Positions 1 to 11,394 are shown, numbered from the stretch's first letter. The stretch: DNA of 64,000 nt from Armigeres subalbatus (GCF_024139115.2 NC_085141.1:222628307-222692306); one strand, 5' to 3'. Program-made: numbers and translations. The notes: a model not told the origin generated them from the letters alone.

Positions 1-298
1 AATCTTGATGAAATTAAATAGCATGTAATTAGAAGAATGGCTCTGCGGAATGCAACTTGCTGCGATAAAATCAGTTAAGTCTAAGTACATGAAAATCGTG
101 TGAGTTTTTGAGGTTGAAAAAGTGACCATACAGACACACAAACATACACACACATACATACACACACAGACATCATCTCGATTCATCAAACTGAGTCGAA
201 TGGTATAAGAAACTTTACTATCAGATGTTCCTGTAAAAAGTTCGTTTTCAGAGTGAAATGATAGCCTTTCGGTACAACTTTGTTGTACGAGAAAGGCA
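1..298 (+). repeat. Family-X dispersed repeat, 3' part (cut by window start)
   Basis: The same layout recurs at 19378-22343: a block around GCAACTTGCTGCGA, then a (CA)n-rich tract (about 130-176), then a tail with CATCTCGATTCATCAAACTG, and finally a terminal hairpin (263-297) built on GCCTTTC...GAAAGGC. No coding capacity is visible. The 3' end abuts half of a MITE at 299, so this copy sits inside that element. The family looks non-autonomous; I cannot name it. Confidence 0.75.
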
Positions 299-471
299 AT
301 AAAAAGAACGACAAATTTTTTTTGGGTGACAAAACGGGTCGAAAACGTGACAAAATTGAGACATGATGAAATCCGGTCGAAAACGTGATAAAATCGGGGG
401 TAGACAAAATCGGTGGTAGACAAAATCGGGGGTAGACAAAATCGGGGAGTGACAAAATCGGGTCAGTACTG
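299..471 (-). mobile_element. MITE-1 copy A, half element
   Basis: This is the reverse complement of the left half of the element seen whole at 6494-6925, including the repeated GATTTTGTC / GATTTTATCACG phrases and the terminal CAGTACTGACCC beside TA. It stops exactly where family X ends (298/299). The missing right half is what a family-X insertion would have displaced. Confidence 0.75.
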
Positions 472-473
472 TA

Positions 474-1001
474 TTATAATTTTAAAAAAATTCAAAATTA
501 GAAAAAAATTAAAAATCAAAGAAATTAGGCAAAAAAAAAGTTATTTTTAAATTTTTAAATTTAAAAACTTTAAAATTTAAAAATTTAAAAATCATTTTCA
601 AATTCAAAAATTAAAAAAATTTAAAGATTTAAAAATTTAAAAAGATTAAAAAATTTAAAAGTTTAAAATTTTAAGGATCTACAAAATTTAAAAATTTAAA
701 AATTTCAAAACTTTAAAATTTAAAAATTTAAAAAAATAAAAATTTAAAAATTTAAAAATTTAAAAATTTGAAAATTTAAAAATTTAATAATTTAAAAATT
801 TAAAAATTGAAAAATTTAAAAATTTAAAAATTTAAAAATTTAAAAATTTAAAAATTTAAAAATTTAAAAATTTAAAAATTTTAAAATTTCTATATTTTTA
901 ATATATTTTTAATTTCAATATTTTCAATAATTTTAAAATTTAAAATTTTTAAATTTGAAAATTTAAAAATTTTAAAATTTCAATATTTTAAAATTTCAAA
1001 A
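474..1001. repeat. AT-rich low-complexity arm, left of LINE
   Basis: Nearly pure A/T with an 8-bp TTTTTAAA-like period. The stretch 501-720 has enough irregular landmarks (GGCAAAAAAAAAGTTATTTT and AGATTAAAAAATTTAAAAG) to align base by base with 5457-5670 on the far side of the LINE. It is therefore one copy of a long direct repeat flanking the LINE. No gene seen. Confidence 0.8.
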
Positions 1002-1060
1002 TTTTTTTTTTTTTTTTTTTTTGGTTTAAAATTTAGTTTGTTTTCTTTTAAGTTTGTATT

Positions 1061-1675
1061 TTAAATATTGTTTGGGTTTCGAAAATCTAATTCAAGGTGA
1101 AAAATTAAATCATTAACATCAATTCTGTTGTTAGAGTTATTAACAAAGTGGATGTAGTTTATGAAATATTTCAGTATTTTCACACGAGTTGTTCTTGTTA
1201 TGCCTGGTAGAACAGGTTTAGCCAGATCGTCAAACGAAAACCGTCTCCATCCACCCATTAATTCCAAAAGCTTCTGCTGGAGAACCGTCCATGCCGGTCC
1301 GACACGAGCGCAGGAAGAAAATTTGTGTTGGAGTGTTTCAGCTGTTTGGGTGCCGCAGTATTGGCAGTTCTCATTCTCCACGCGTTGCATTACGTGCAGC
1401 AGTCTTCGGTGCTCTGTTTTACCGTTCACCAGCAAGAAAAGTTGAGTGCGCTGCGCAGACGACAGCTCTTTCATTCCGATGTTTCGCCACGCGCGTGGCC
1501 AGTCGACTGCTGGACTGTTTCGTTCCACCTTTGGCAGCTCCGTTTGCTGGACGAAGTGCTGGTGGATTTGATCGGTGGAGGGGTTTTGCCGGATATGGAT
1601 GGGAATTTGGGAGATATTTGAAAGGATTGATTTTATGTCAGGATGATCCATGGAATTAGGGGCGGGGATTTGCAT
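1061..1675 (-). pseudogene. LINE ORF2 C-terminal zinc-finger region
   Basis: A 204-codon open frame, a third frame relative to the RT segments. It holds WPRAWRNIGMKELSSAQR, then a zf-RVT-like CQYCGTQTAETLQHKFSSC (CX2C...H...C). The protein ends about 40 bp before the poly(A) tract, leaving a short 3' UTR. In the L1/Tx1 group this tail helps bind element RNA. The frameshift joining it to the RT lies close to 1665. Confidence 0.75.
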
Positions 1676-3540
1676 GGACTAGAAAGGATTTGTAGTAGGG
1701 AATGGAATCGATCTCCTTGATGTGCCTGTTGGTCGCCAAACTGCGACTTTTAAGCGCCAAAGTGTGTAGATTCAAGCCACCGTGCTCCTTCTTCCGTGCC
1801 ATCTGCATAATGGGAACGCGTGCAGGCATTCCTCTCCACAGGTACGTCCCCATCGATGAAGTGACTTTCGCCGTGTGGATACCAGACGGAGGCAACACCG
1901 ATGAAAGGTACCACAGTTTTGATGTACCGAACGTGTTAAGCATTATTACTTTTTGATGCAGAGTCAGTGAACGGAGCGATTGCAACCACAACTGTTGAGC
2001 GAACTTTCCCACCAGCGCATCCCAGTTGAGCTTGGTCATTAGTCTGATTGAATTTGTGAAGACAACACCCAGAATTTTGACCACATTGGCTGTTTGCAGC
2101 CACTGGGTGTTAATTTGATTGCCTTCACAGAGCCCCACATTTACCGCAACGGTTTTTCGCAAATTCAAATTTGCGCCCGCGGCAATCCCAAAGCGCCGGA
2201 ATATTTCTTTCATCGCCTCTATCTGCCACGGTGACGTCACTATCACGCTGATGTCGTCGGCGTAGGCAACAAGCAGGTCCTCCACACACTTGCTCGAGCC
2301 TGCGAACCAACGGGTGAAGATATATGACGAAGAGATGCATGGAAAGTGGGTCCCCTTGCCGCACCGAGCGAGCGATATCGATCGGACGAGAGAGGCGCCC
2401 ATTGATGAGTAGCCGTGATGTTGACTGACTGGCAATGCGCCCGAGAAGAGCGATGAGCTCCTGGTTGAAACCGAGCGCTCGCATGGTGTCGAAGAGGAAT
2501 GAATGGCGTACCCGATCGAACGCGTTCTCGAGATCGAAGCTGATGAGCTTTCCGGCGCGACGGTGGTGGCGGAGATTGGCAATCCGATCTTTCAGAGCAA
2601 GAGTGGCCTGAAAGATGTTGCGCTCTGAGTTAGAACATTTCTGCCCGTTGCTCAGTACATGGTGGGCTTGCATCAAACTATCTAGCCGGTTTTTAAGGAT
2701 GCGGAAGGGAAGTTTGTAGTCGCTGTTGAGCAACGATATGGGCCGATAGGCGCGGGCCGTGTTATCTCCACCCTTCTTTCGCACCAACACGATAATACCC
2801 TCCACGAAGGCATGTGGAAAGTTGCCGGTGAGTGCTTCATTGAGAAGCAGGTTCAACTCACGGTGGATTACGTTAAACATGCGGAGATAAAACTCACGCG
2901 GAATCCCGTCGGCACCGGGGGATCGTTTTGGCGCACTCGCTCTGATCGCAGATAATATTTCTGCCGTCGTGATCTCTTCGGTGCATCTCTCGTTGAGTGG
3001 GTCGTCCGGTGGGATGACTCGTTCGCAAACAAACCCGTCCTCGTTGTTTTCTGTTGCTTCTTCCGAGTAGAGATTCGAAAAAAAGGCAAACAGATTTGTT
3101 TCGATTGCATGTGGCTCGTCCACCAAATCGTTTTCAGCCGTTTGCAGCTGCGTGATGGTTGTTTTTTTTCGTCGTCTTTCCCCCAGCTGAAAGATCGACA
3201 TTGGCTCTCCCGCCAGACGCGTTTCGTTAATGCGCATAAACGCATGGGAAAAGTTTCGTTGCAGCGCCAACATTTCACCTTTTAGACGGTTTATGGTGGT
3301 CAACATTTCGGGATGTCGATAGTATCCGTCGTACGCTAGCCGTAGTTGCGCATAGAGACGCTGGTGCGCGTCGTGGAATTCCTCGAAAATGGCTCGAGAT
3401 TTCCCCTTGAAAAAAGTTTTGATTTTGGGCTTAGCGTACGACAGCCACCATTCCATCCACGACCCATAGTTTCTGCGCTGCCGAGTCCAATATTGCCACT
3501 TATAATGAAACTCGGCAATGCTTGCTTCTGTTAGAAGATG
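1656..3540 (-). pseudogene. LINE ORF2, reverse transcriptase domain, frameshifted
   Basis: One frame (about 3540-2125) carries the linker and RT fingers/palm: SPGADGIPREF, a RPISLLNSDYKLPFRILKNR block, FDLENAFDRV (palm Asp) and RQGDPLS. A frameshift near 2285 moves the rest to a second frame, which contains the catalytic AYADDI and then a thumb/connection region up to 1656. The split falls between RQGDPLS and YADD, so the polymerase cannot be translated as one chain. No RNase H domain is seen, in keeping with L1/Tx1 elements. Confidence 0.85.
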
Positions 3541-4252
3541 AGGCCGCAGGGCCCAGAAGCTCGGGCTCGTGTCCCAGTGGGGGGAAACAGATTCTTACCG
3601 TCAGCGCTTTGTGATCTTTGAAACAACAGACATGCGTGTAGGCGGACTGCAAGTTTGTTCGTAGACCGGTGCTCACATAAATACGATCAACCCGAGAAAG
3701 CGCGTTCCGACTGACGTACGTCAACCCAGGGTCACGTGGGCAGAGTTTTTCCCACAAGTTATGCAGCTGCAGCTGTTGGACAGCTGTTTTGAGAGACGGG
3801 ATTGTGTTTGAGCTGGACGAGTCGCATGCACGTAGAACACAATTAAAGTCGCCAACGAGGATGATGTTTGCGGTGCGGTGACGGAGATAGTATGCCAGCG
3901 TGCCATTGAAAAAAGTTTCTCTGGCTGCTCCCTGCGCAGTGCCGGAGGGAGCGTAAATGTTGCATATCGTCGTATCGTGGACTCTCAGCGCGATCAACCT
4001 TCCATCTAGACTCTTTTCGATGTGAGTTACCGGGATGTGCTCCTTCACCGCAACAGCTGTGCCTCTTCTCGTGTGGTCCACATTCGCGAAAACGACAAAG
4101 CCAGGCAAGGATAGCTGTTCGTTCTCGACTTCCTGCAGACATACGATATCGAGGCTTTGGCTGCTGATGAAGGTTCGGAGCGCGTGGATTTTCGTGGGGT
4201 TCGTGATGGTTCCGATGTTTATCGATGCAAGGTTGTAGGATGTGAGAGCCAT
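3500..4252 (-). pseudogene. LINE ORF2, N-terminal AP endonuclease domain
   Basis: About 250 codons from the ATG at 4252. Visible apurinic endonuclease signatures in order are QEVE (metal-binding Glu), YAPS, GDFN (catalytic Asp/Asn), RVDRIYVS and a DHKALTV block where the family usually has SDH. In L1-type elements this domain nicks the target DNA and primes reverse transcription. The reading frame breaks around 3500-3540 and resumes in another frame in the RT part. The start immediately follows the ORF1 stop (TAA then ATG), suggesting reinitiation or readthrough in the ancestral element. Confidence 0.85.
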
Positions 4253-5323
4253 TTATGTTTTTTTGCCTTCATCCCGCTCGTCGTCATCGGCTTCGCATCG
4301 TTGCTTCTTGCCGGGCGGGCGACCTCGGCTTCGGCTACTTCTTGTCGAAGTTGACGATTCATCCGTCTCATTGCCGGCTGTTCGGCTATGTGATCGAAAT
4401 GCGCTAATAGGCTTTCTAAACACGTCGACTAATACAACTTCGGCACTCTGTGCATGTGTTTGTAGCGATGACGACGATGAGCTGCATGCGTGTTGTGCTA
4501 GTAATAGCGGGCTAGGGGACACCGTTCGAACAGTGCTTGCAGCTGGCTGGCTCGCTGGCTGATTTATTGTGCCAGACGGTTCGGTCTGACTCGTCGGCTT
4601 CGGAAGCTCGGGGAAGGCCTCCAGCGATGTTGGTGGTGGAGCGACAGATCGCTGGCCGGCCGGTTTGACGATCGGGGTTTTCGCACCACTCGTCTTCTTT
4701 GGTAGTTGTCGTGGCTCGACGTGCTTCGCCACGTTCGCGTAGCTTTTCTGCACCAGCAGTTTCTTGTTTTGCACACAAGATATACCAGTATGGGTCTGTT
4801 CCTTGCAGTGTTTGCATGAGGCGATCTGCCCTTGTAGACGATGTACACCTGCTGTCCATCGATCGTGACCCACGAATCGATGTTTCGTTGGATCAGCATA
4901 CGAGCCGACCAAATCCCGAGCGGAATCCCACCAAACTCGAAACCATCACCCCACGTCAGTTCGCGCAGCGAGATCACTTCTCCGAACGCTCTGAGGAACT
5001 CGACGATCTTTTCTTCGGGTACATTCTCCGGCAAATCGTGCACCTTCACTTCGACACTTCCATCTTCCATGGTTATACGGAGCTTGTGCTTCTTCCCGCA
5101 ACGTCCACTTCATGTTTTTCGTCATGATCGTCCACTATTTTTGTGCGAGCGTCAGGTCTTTGACCTTGACGAACGCACATTGTTCACCACGATGGCACTG
5201 GAGTCTCACTACATCTTCTTTCTTCAGCCCTAAAACTGTGCGGCAGAAGCCATGCACCTTCTCGAAAGACGGCTTCACAGGGAAACGCGAGTAGTCTATT
5301 CGAAAAGTATTTTCTCGCCTCAT
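4253..5323 (-). pseudogene. LINE ORF1 (Gag-like nucleic-acid-binding protein), frameshifted
   Basis: Starts at the ATG at 5323 (protein begins MRRENTFRIDY). The frame is open to a stop near 5135, passes through a displaced frame (about 5070-4915, VKVHDLPENVPEEKIVEFL), and returns to the original frame by 4912. It then has a single zinc knuckle of pattern CX2CX4HX4C (CKHCKEQTHTGISC) and a Ser/Pro-rich, charged C-terminus ending in KKT. At least two indels separate the parts. The segment before the knuckle resembles an RRM-like ORF1 core of insect LINEs; that is inference. In family terms such proteins coat the LINE RNA. Its stop codon directly precedes the ORF2 ATG in the same frame. Confidence 0.75.
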
Positions 5324-5456
5324 CGCGGAGCACTAGATTCGCGCGACGCGGCACGGATATGTAAAAATAATAAACCACTGATGAAATCACTTGACTTTCG
5401 GAGAGCGGAATCGAGCAACACGTCTACTCGTCTCAGAAGCTGAGCAAAAACTGTAT

Positions 5457-6491
5457 GAAAAAAATTAAAAATTAAAAAAAAAAGGCAAAAAAAAAGTTAT
5501 TTTTAAATTTTTAAATTTAAAAACTTTAAAATTAAAAAATTTAAAAATCATTTTAAAATTCAAAAATTAAAAAATTTAAAAATTTAAAAAGATTAAAAAA
5601 TTTAAAAGTTTAAAATTTTAAAGATTTACAAAATTTAAAAATTTAAGAACTTAAAAATTTTAAAATTTAAAAATTTGAAGAATTAAAAATTCAAAAAATT
5701 TAAAAATTTAAAAATTTAAAAATTTAAAAATTTAAAGGTTTAAAAATTGAAAAATTGAAAAATTGAAAAATTTAAAAATTTAAAAATTTAAAAATTTAAA
5801 AATTTAAAAATTTAAAAATTTAAAAATTTAAAAATTTAAAAATTTAAAAATTTAAAAATTTAAAAATTTAAAAATTGAAAAATTGAAAAATTGAAAAATT
5901 TAAAAATTTAAAAATTTAAAAATTTAAAAATTTAAAAATTTAAAAATCTGAAAACCTAAAAATTTAAAATTTTCTAAATTTTTAAATATTGATTTTTTAA
6001 ATTTTTAAATTTTTAAATTTTTACGTTTTTAAATTTTTAAATTTTTAAATTTTTAAATTTTCAAATTTTTAAATTTTTAAATCTTTAAATTTTTAAATCT
6101 TTAAATTTTTAATTTTAAAATTTTAAAATTTCAATTTTTTTTAATTTTTTAATTATTAAATTTTTAAATTTTTAAATTTTTAATTTTTTAATTTTTTGAA
6201 TTTTTAAATTTTTAAATTTTTAAATTCTTAAATTTTTAAATTTTTCAATTTTTAAATTTTTAAATTTTTAAATTTTTAAATTTTTAAATTTTGTAAATCT
6301 TTAAAATTTTAAACTTTTAAATTTTTTAATCTTTTTAAATTTTAAATTTTTAATTTTTGAATTTTAAAATGATTTTTAAATTTTTTAATTTTAAAGTTTT
6401 TAAATTTAAAAATTTAAAAATAACTTTTTTTTTTGCCTTTTTTTTTTAATTTTTAATTTTTTTCTAATTTTGAATTTTTTTAAATTTTTAA
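5457..6491. repeat. AT-rich low-complexity array
   Basis: Runs of AAAAATTT up to about 5990, then the complementary phase TTTTTAAA, so the strand asymmetry switches at about 5980-5990. The first 200 bp duplicate 501-720. The last 200 bp form the left arm of a recurrent MITE-1 module (see 6494-6925). No open frames or RNA genes. Confidence 0.85.
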
Positions 6492-6493
6492 TA

Positions 6494-6925
6494 CAGTACT
6501 GACCCGATTTTGACACTCCCCGATTTTGTCTACCCCCGATTTTATCACGTTTTCGACCCGATTTTATCACGTCCCGATTTTGTCACGTTTTCGACCCAAT
6601 TTTGTCACACCAAAAAAATTTGTCATTCTTTTTATTTTCGTAAATAATACCAAAAACAACATTGATTTTCATTAAATAACTTTCACCGCCTGTAGTTTAT
6701 TACGATCGACTTCTGAGTACCTGGGAAATATTATGTAAGCAATTTCGACAAGAAATAACGGGTACCGTTCACGCATTTGGCCTTTCCAAGGCCAAAATGA
6801 TTTGAAATGATTCATATTTGCGGAACGAATTAAAAAAATGATCATATTTTTTTTCCATTTCTATCACATACCCTGTTTTATCACCCCAAAATTCACCAGG
6901 GGGTGACAAAATGGGGATATTACTG
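6494..6925 (+). mobile_element. MITE-1 copy B (complete)
   Basis: 432 bp between TA dinucleotides (6492-6493 and 6926-6927). Terminal inverted repeats are about 23 bp: CAGTACTGACCC at left and ATATTACTG at right, both continuing into ATTTTG...CAC. CAGT ends with a TA duplication fit a non-autonomous Tc1/mariner-type element. The interior holds several short GATTTTATCACG-like phrases. No transposase frame. Confidence 0.75.
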
Positions 6926-6927
6926 TA

Positions 6928-7428
6928 TTTAAATTTTCAATTTTTTTTCAAATTTTTATATTTTAAAATTCTTAAATTTTTAAATCTTTAAATTTTTAAA
7001 TTTATAAATTTTTAAATTTTTAAATTTTTAAATTTTTAAATTTTTAAATTTCTTAATTTTTAATTTTTTTTTAAATTTTTTAAATTTTTAAATTTTTAAA
7101 TTTTTAAATATTCAAATTGAAATTTTAATTAAAAAAAATCAATTTTTGAATCAAATTTTTTTTTTAATTTTTAAATTCCTAAATGTTTAAATTTTTAAAT
7201 TTTTTAAATTTTTGAATTTTTAAATTTTGAAATTTTGAAATTTTGAAATTTTGAAATTTTGAAATTTTGAAATTTTGAAATTTTTAAATTTTTAAATTTT
7301 TAAATTTTTAAAGTTTAAAATTTTGAAATTTTAAAATTTTTAAATTTAAAAATTTAAAAATAACTTTTTTTATATTTAATTTTTTAATTTTTAATTTTTT
7401 CTAATTTTTAAATTTTTAAAATTTTTAA
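6928..7428. repeat. AT-rich array between MITEs
   Basis: TTTTTAAA-like low complexity with the landmark AATATTCAAATTGAAAT near 7105, which recurs downstream of every MITE-1 copy (about 9064, 9942 and 11890). The landmark shows that the arms travelled with the MITE as a unit rather than expanding independently. No gene seen. Confidence 0.8.
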
Positions 7429-7430
7429 TA

Positions 7431-7620
7431 GGGGAACAGACTGCTTTGGCAGGTTTTGTTCTATTATTGGCAGAGGGTTTTTGTCAACCGAATTTTATGA
7501 AATTTGGCCACAATATTCTTTGATATGCAAAGAATGTTTGGGCCAAATTTGAGCATAATCAGTCATTAAAAAAACCCCTGACAATAATAGAACAAAACCT
7601 GCCAAAGCCGTCATTTCCCC
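7431..7620 (+). mobile_element. MITE-2 copy 1
   Basis: 190 bp flanked by TA (7429-7430 and 7621-7622). Inverted repeats of about 50 bp contain GGCAGGTTTTGTTCTATTAT and its complement. A second copy of exactly the same length lies at 30674-30863. No coding capacity; probably mobilised in trans by a TA-targeting transposase. Confidence 0.85.
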
Positions 7621-7622
7621 TA

Positions 7623-8010
7623 TTTAAATACTCAATTTTTTTAAAATTTTTATATTTTTAAATTCTTAAATTTTTAAATTTTTAAATTTTTAAATCGTTG
7701 AATTTTTAAATTTTTAGATTTTTAGTTTTAAATTTTTAAATTTTTAAATTTTTAAATTTTTAAATTTTTAAATATTTAAATTTTTAAATTTTTAAATTTT
7801 TAAATTTTTAAATTTTTAAATTTTTAAATTTTTAAATTTTTAAATTTTTAAATTTTTAAATTTTTAAATTTTTAAATTTTTAAATTTTTAAATTTTTAAA
7901 TTTTTATATTTTTAAATTTTTAAATTTTTAAATTTTTAAATTTTTAAATTTTTAAATTTTTAAATTTTTAAATTTTTAAATTTTTAAATTTTTAAATTTT
8001 TAATGACGTT
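7623..8010. repeat. (TTTTTAAA)n array, most regular stretch
   Basis: About 390 bp of almost perfect 8-bp TTTTTAAA repetition, the cleanest in the window. It ends in a short unassigned segment (8011-8239) with a GTTCAAA-rich phrase that I cannot assign to any element. Confidence 0.85.
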
Positions 8011-8239
8011 TAAACCATTTTTAATTTGAACGATGTTCAAACCAACGGGGTTCAAATTAAAAAGTGTTCAGATTAAAAACGGTCATATTACCGGGGGTTC
8101 ACGGTATACATCTCCTTATTTCCATATTATATTATGTATGCGGTTTTGTTAGTTTTCTATTTATATTTAGGAATCGTTCAAAAATGGCATCGCGGCCTTG
8201 GCGAAGGGGGGTGGGGTGTCATTGGTTGAATAATCTTAA

Positions 8240-8624
8240 ATGTATTTGACGTCATATTCAAGTCGGCCTTGAGAGTTTTTGGCTTAATTTTCAAAATGTT
8301 CGTGTACATTTCACTCCGAAATCGAACCTTTTAAAGAAGTCTTGGAGACCCATGATATTATATACCAACCCGAAACAAGTATATCAATATGTGTTACAAA
8401 TAACAATACTTGAAATAATTTTTCTGTCAAAAATGCATGAAAGAAAATTTCACGATCTTCATAACTTGATTATAACATAACGTATTACTATTTTACAGAA
8501 AAACAAAATTGCCAACATTTTTGATAGATAGAAATTGGAAAAAAACGAAGTTACCACCTTCAGTATATCTTGATTTAATCGAGAAAGGCATCGTCACCGC
8601 TAGGTGGATTAATTTGGGTTTTTT
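8240..8624 (-). repeat. Family-X fragment, 5' head on minus strand
   Basis: On the minus strand it starts AACCCAAATTAATCCACC, then CGGTGACGATGCCTTTCTCG, matching the head of the copy at 19378. Further in it contains GGTATATAATATCATGGGTC, the diagnostic tail phrase of the family. It joins directly to the right half of a MITE-1 (8625), the complement of the junction at 298/299. Confidence 0.7.
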
Positions 8625-8902
8625 CGTAAATAATACCAAAAACAACATTGATTTTCATTAAATAACTTTCACCGCCTGTAGTTTATTACGATCGACTTCT
8701 GAGTACCTGGGAAATATTATGTAAGCAATTTCGACAAGAAATAACGGGTACCGTTCACGCATTTGGCCTTTCCAAGGCATGAAATGATTCATATTTGTGG
8801 AACGAATTAAAAAAATGATAATATTTTTTTTCCATTTCTATCACATACCCTGTTTTATCACCCCAAAATTCACCAGGGGGTGACAAAATGGGGATATTAC
8901 TG
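8625..8902 (+). mobile_element. MITE-1 copy D, right half
   Basis: Matches the right two thirds of 6494-6925, from CGTAAATAATACCAAAAAC to the terminal GGGGATATTACTG and TA. It starts exactly at the family-X head, so it is the right-hand junction of a family-X insertion into MITE-1. Confidence 0.75.
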
Positions 8903-8904
8903 TA

Positions 8905-9408
8905 TTTAAATTTTCATTTTTTTCAAATTTTTATGTTTTAAAATTTTTAAATTTTTAAATCTTTAAGTTTTTAAATTTATAAATTTTAAAATTTTTAAAT
9001 TTTTAAATTTCTTTATTTTTAAATTTTTTTAAATTTTTTAAATTTTTAAATTTTTAAATTTTTAAATATTCAAATTGAAATATTTTAATTAAAAAATCAA
9101 TTTTGAATCAAATTTTTTTAATTTTCAAATTCCTAAACGTTTATATTTTTAAATTTTTAAATTTTTAAATTTTTAAATCTTTAAATTTTTAAATTTTTAT
9201 TTTTTTAAATTTTTAAATTTTTAAATTTTGAAATTTTGGAATTTTGTAAATCTTTAAAATTTTAAACTTTTAAATTTTTAAATCTTTTTAAATTTTTAAA
9301 TTTGAAAGTTTTAAATTTAAAAATTTAAAATAATTTTTTTTGTCTAATTATTTTTATTTTTATTTTTTTTCTAATTTTGAAATTTTTTAAATTTTCAATA
9401 CAGTACTG
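8905..9408. repeat. AT-rich array
   Basis: TTTTTAAA-like DNA carrying the same arm landmarks as the other MITE-1 modules. The last 170 bp align with the left arms before 6494 and 11395. No gene seen. Confidence 0.8.
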
Positions 9409-9410
9409 AC

Positions 9411-9828
9411 CCGATTTTGTCACTCCCCGATTTTGTCCAACCCCGATAAGTCTACCACCGTTTATGTCTACCCCCGATTTTATCACGTTTTCGACCCGAT
9501 TTTATCACGTCCCGATTTTGTCACGTTTTCGACCCGATTTTGTCATCCCAAAAAAATTTGTCATTCTTTTTATTTTCGTAAATAATGCCAAAAACAACAT
9601 TGATTTTCATTAAATAACTTTCACCGCCTGTAGTTTATTACGATCGACTTCTGAGTACCTGGGAAATATTATGTAAGCAATTTCGATAAGAAATAACGGG
9701 TGGAACGAATTAAAAAACGAATGTGGAACGAATTAAAAAAATGATAATATTTTTTTTCCATTTTTATCACATACCCTGTTTTATCACCCCAAAATTCACC
9801 AGGGGGTGACAAAATCGGGATATCACTG
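9411..9828 (+). mobile_element. MITE-1 copy E
   Basis: 418 bp between TA dinucleotides (9409-9410 and 9829-9830), with CAGTACTGACCC at left and TATCACTG at right. Relative to copy B it has an extra GATTTTGTC-type phrase near 9445 and a local rearrangement near 9700, where GTGGAACGAATTAAAAAA appears twice. Confidence 0.75.
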
Positions 9829-9830
9829 TA

Positions 9831-11392
9831 TTTAAATTTTCATTTTTTTTCAACTTTTTATATTTTAAAATTTTTAAATTTTTGAATCTTTAAATTTTTA
9901 AATTTATAAATTTTTAAATTTCAAATTTTTAAATTTTTAAATATTCAAATTGAAATATTTTAATTAAAAAAAATCAATTTTTGAATCAATTTTTTTTAAA
10001 TTTTTAAATTCCTAAATGTTTAAATTTTTAAATTTTTAAATTTCGAAATTTTTAAATTTTAAAATTTTTAAGCTTTAAAATTTTTAAATTTTTAAATTTC
10101 TAAATTATTAAATTTTTGAATTTTTAAACATTTAAATTTTATGATTTTAAAATTTTTAAATTTAATTATTTTTAAATTTTTAAATTTTTAAAGTTTTAAA
10201 TTTTTAAAATTTTAAATTTTTAAAATTTTTAAAATTTTAAATTTTTAAATTTTTAAATTTATAAATTTTTAAATTTTTAATTTTTAAATTTTTAAATTTT
10301 TAAATCTTTAAAATTTTGAATTTAAAATTTTTAAATTTTTAAATCTTTAAATTTTAAAATTTTTAAATTTAAAATTAAAATTTTTAAATTTAAAATTTTT
10401 AAATTTTTAAATTTAAAATTTTTAAATTTTTAAATTTTTAAATTTAAAATTTTTAAATTTTTATATCTTAAAATTCTTATATTTTTAAATTTTTAAATTT
10501 TTAAATTTTAAATTTTAAATTTTAAATTTTTAAATTTTCAAATTTTTAAGTTTAAGATTTTAAAATTTTAAAATTTTGAATTTAAAATTTTGAAAATTTT
10601 AAATTTTAAATTTTAAATTTTAAATTTTAAATTTTAAATTTTAAATTTTAAATTTTAAATTTTAAATTTTAAATTTTAAATTTTAAATTTTAAATTTTAA
10701 ATTTTAAATTTTAAATTTTAAATTTTAAATTTTAAGATTTTAAAATTTATAAAGTTTTAAATTTTTAAATTATGAAAATTTTAAATTTTTAAATTTTAAA
10801 TTTTAAATTTTAAATTTTAAATTTTAAATTTTTAAATTTTAAATTTTTAAATTTTTAAATTTTAAATTTTAAATTTTAAATTTTTAAATTTTAAATTTTA
10901 AATTTTAAATTTTAAATTTTTAAATTTTAAATTTTAAATTTTAAATTTTAAATTTTTAAATTTTAAATTTTAAATTTTTAAATTTTAAATTTTAAATTTT
11001 AAATTTTTAAATCTTTAAATTTTTAAATTTTTAAATTTTTAAATTTTTAAATTTTTGAGTTTTTAAATTTTTGAATTTTTAATTTTTAAAACTTAAAATT
11101 TGAAAATTTTTATATTTTTAATTTTTAACTTTTTGAATTTTTAAATTTTTAAATTTTTAAATTTTTAAATTTTTAAATTTTTAAATTTTTAAATTTTTAA
11201 ATTTTTAAATCTTTAAAATATTAAACTTTTAAATTTTTTAATCTTTTTAATTTTTTTAATTTTTAAATTTTTTAATTTTTTAATTTTAAAATGATTTTTA
11301 AATTTTAAAGTTTTTAAATTTAAAAATTTAAAATAACTTAATTTTTTTAATTTTTAATTTTTTTCTAGTTTTGAAATTTTTAAAAATTTTAA
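9831..11392. repeat. AT-rich array, partly 7-bp period
   Basis: 1.56 kb of A/T. Between about 10580 and 10735 the period changes from 8 (TTTTTAAA) to 7 (TTTTAAA), repeated more than 15 times. 10800-11000 mixes both periods. No gene or other element is seen. Confidence 0.85.
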
Positions 11393-11394
11393 TA

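Larger units (their letters stand above)
1002..5456 (-). mobile_element. L1/Tx1-like non-LTR retrotransposon (LINE), near full length, degenerate
   Basis: Read on the minus strand the order is 5' UTR, ORF1 with one CCHC knuckle, ORF2 with AP-type endonuclease, reverse transcriptase and a C-terminal zinc finger, then a poly(A) tail (T run at 1002-1022 on +). The RT block RPISLLNSDYK and the CX2C...H...C tail resemble the L1/Tx1 lineage. ORF1 carries at least two frameshifts and ORF2 at least three, so it cannot be active as read. Both sides carry the same AT-rich sequence in direct orientation for at least 200 bp, which is exceptionally long for a LINE target-site duplication. Clade assignment is by motif recognition only. 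Confidence 0.85.

Noticed and set aside
1161..1659. Plus-strand frames opposite the LINE C-terminus
   Set aside because: Shadows of the LINE ORF2; the minus strand carries the recognisable zinc-finger and RT motifs.
4157..5233. Plus-strand Ser/Arg-rich frames opposite LINE ORF1
   Set aside because: Antisense of a Ser/Pro-rich coding region, no independent evidence.
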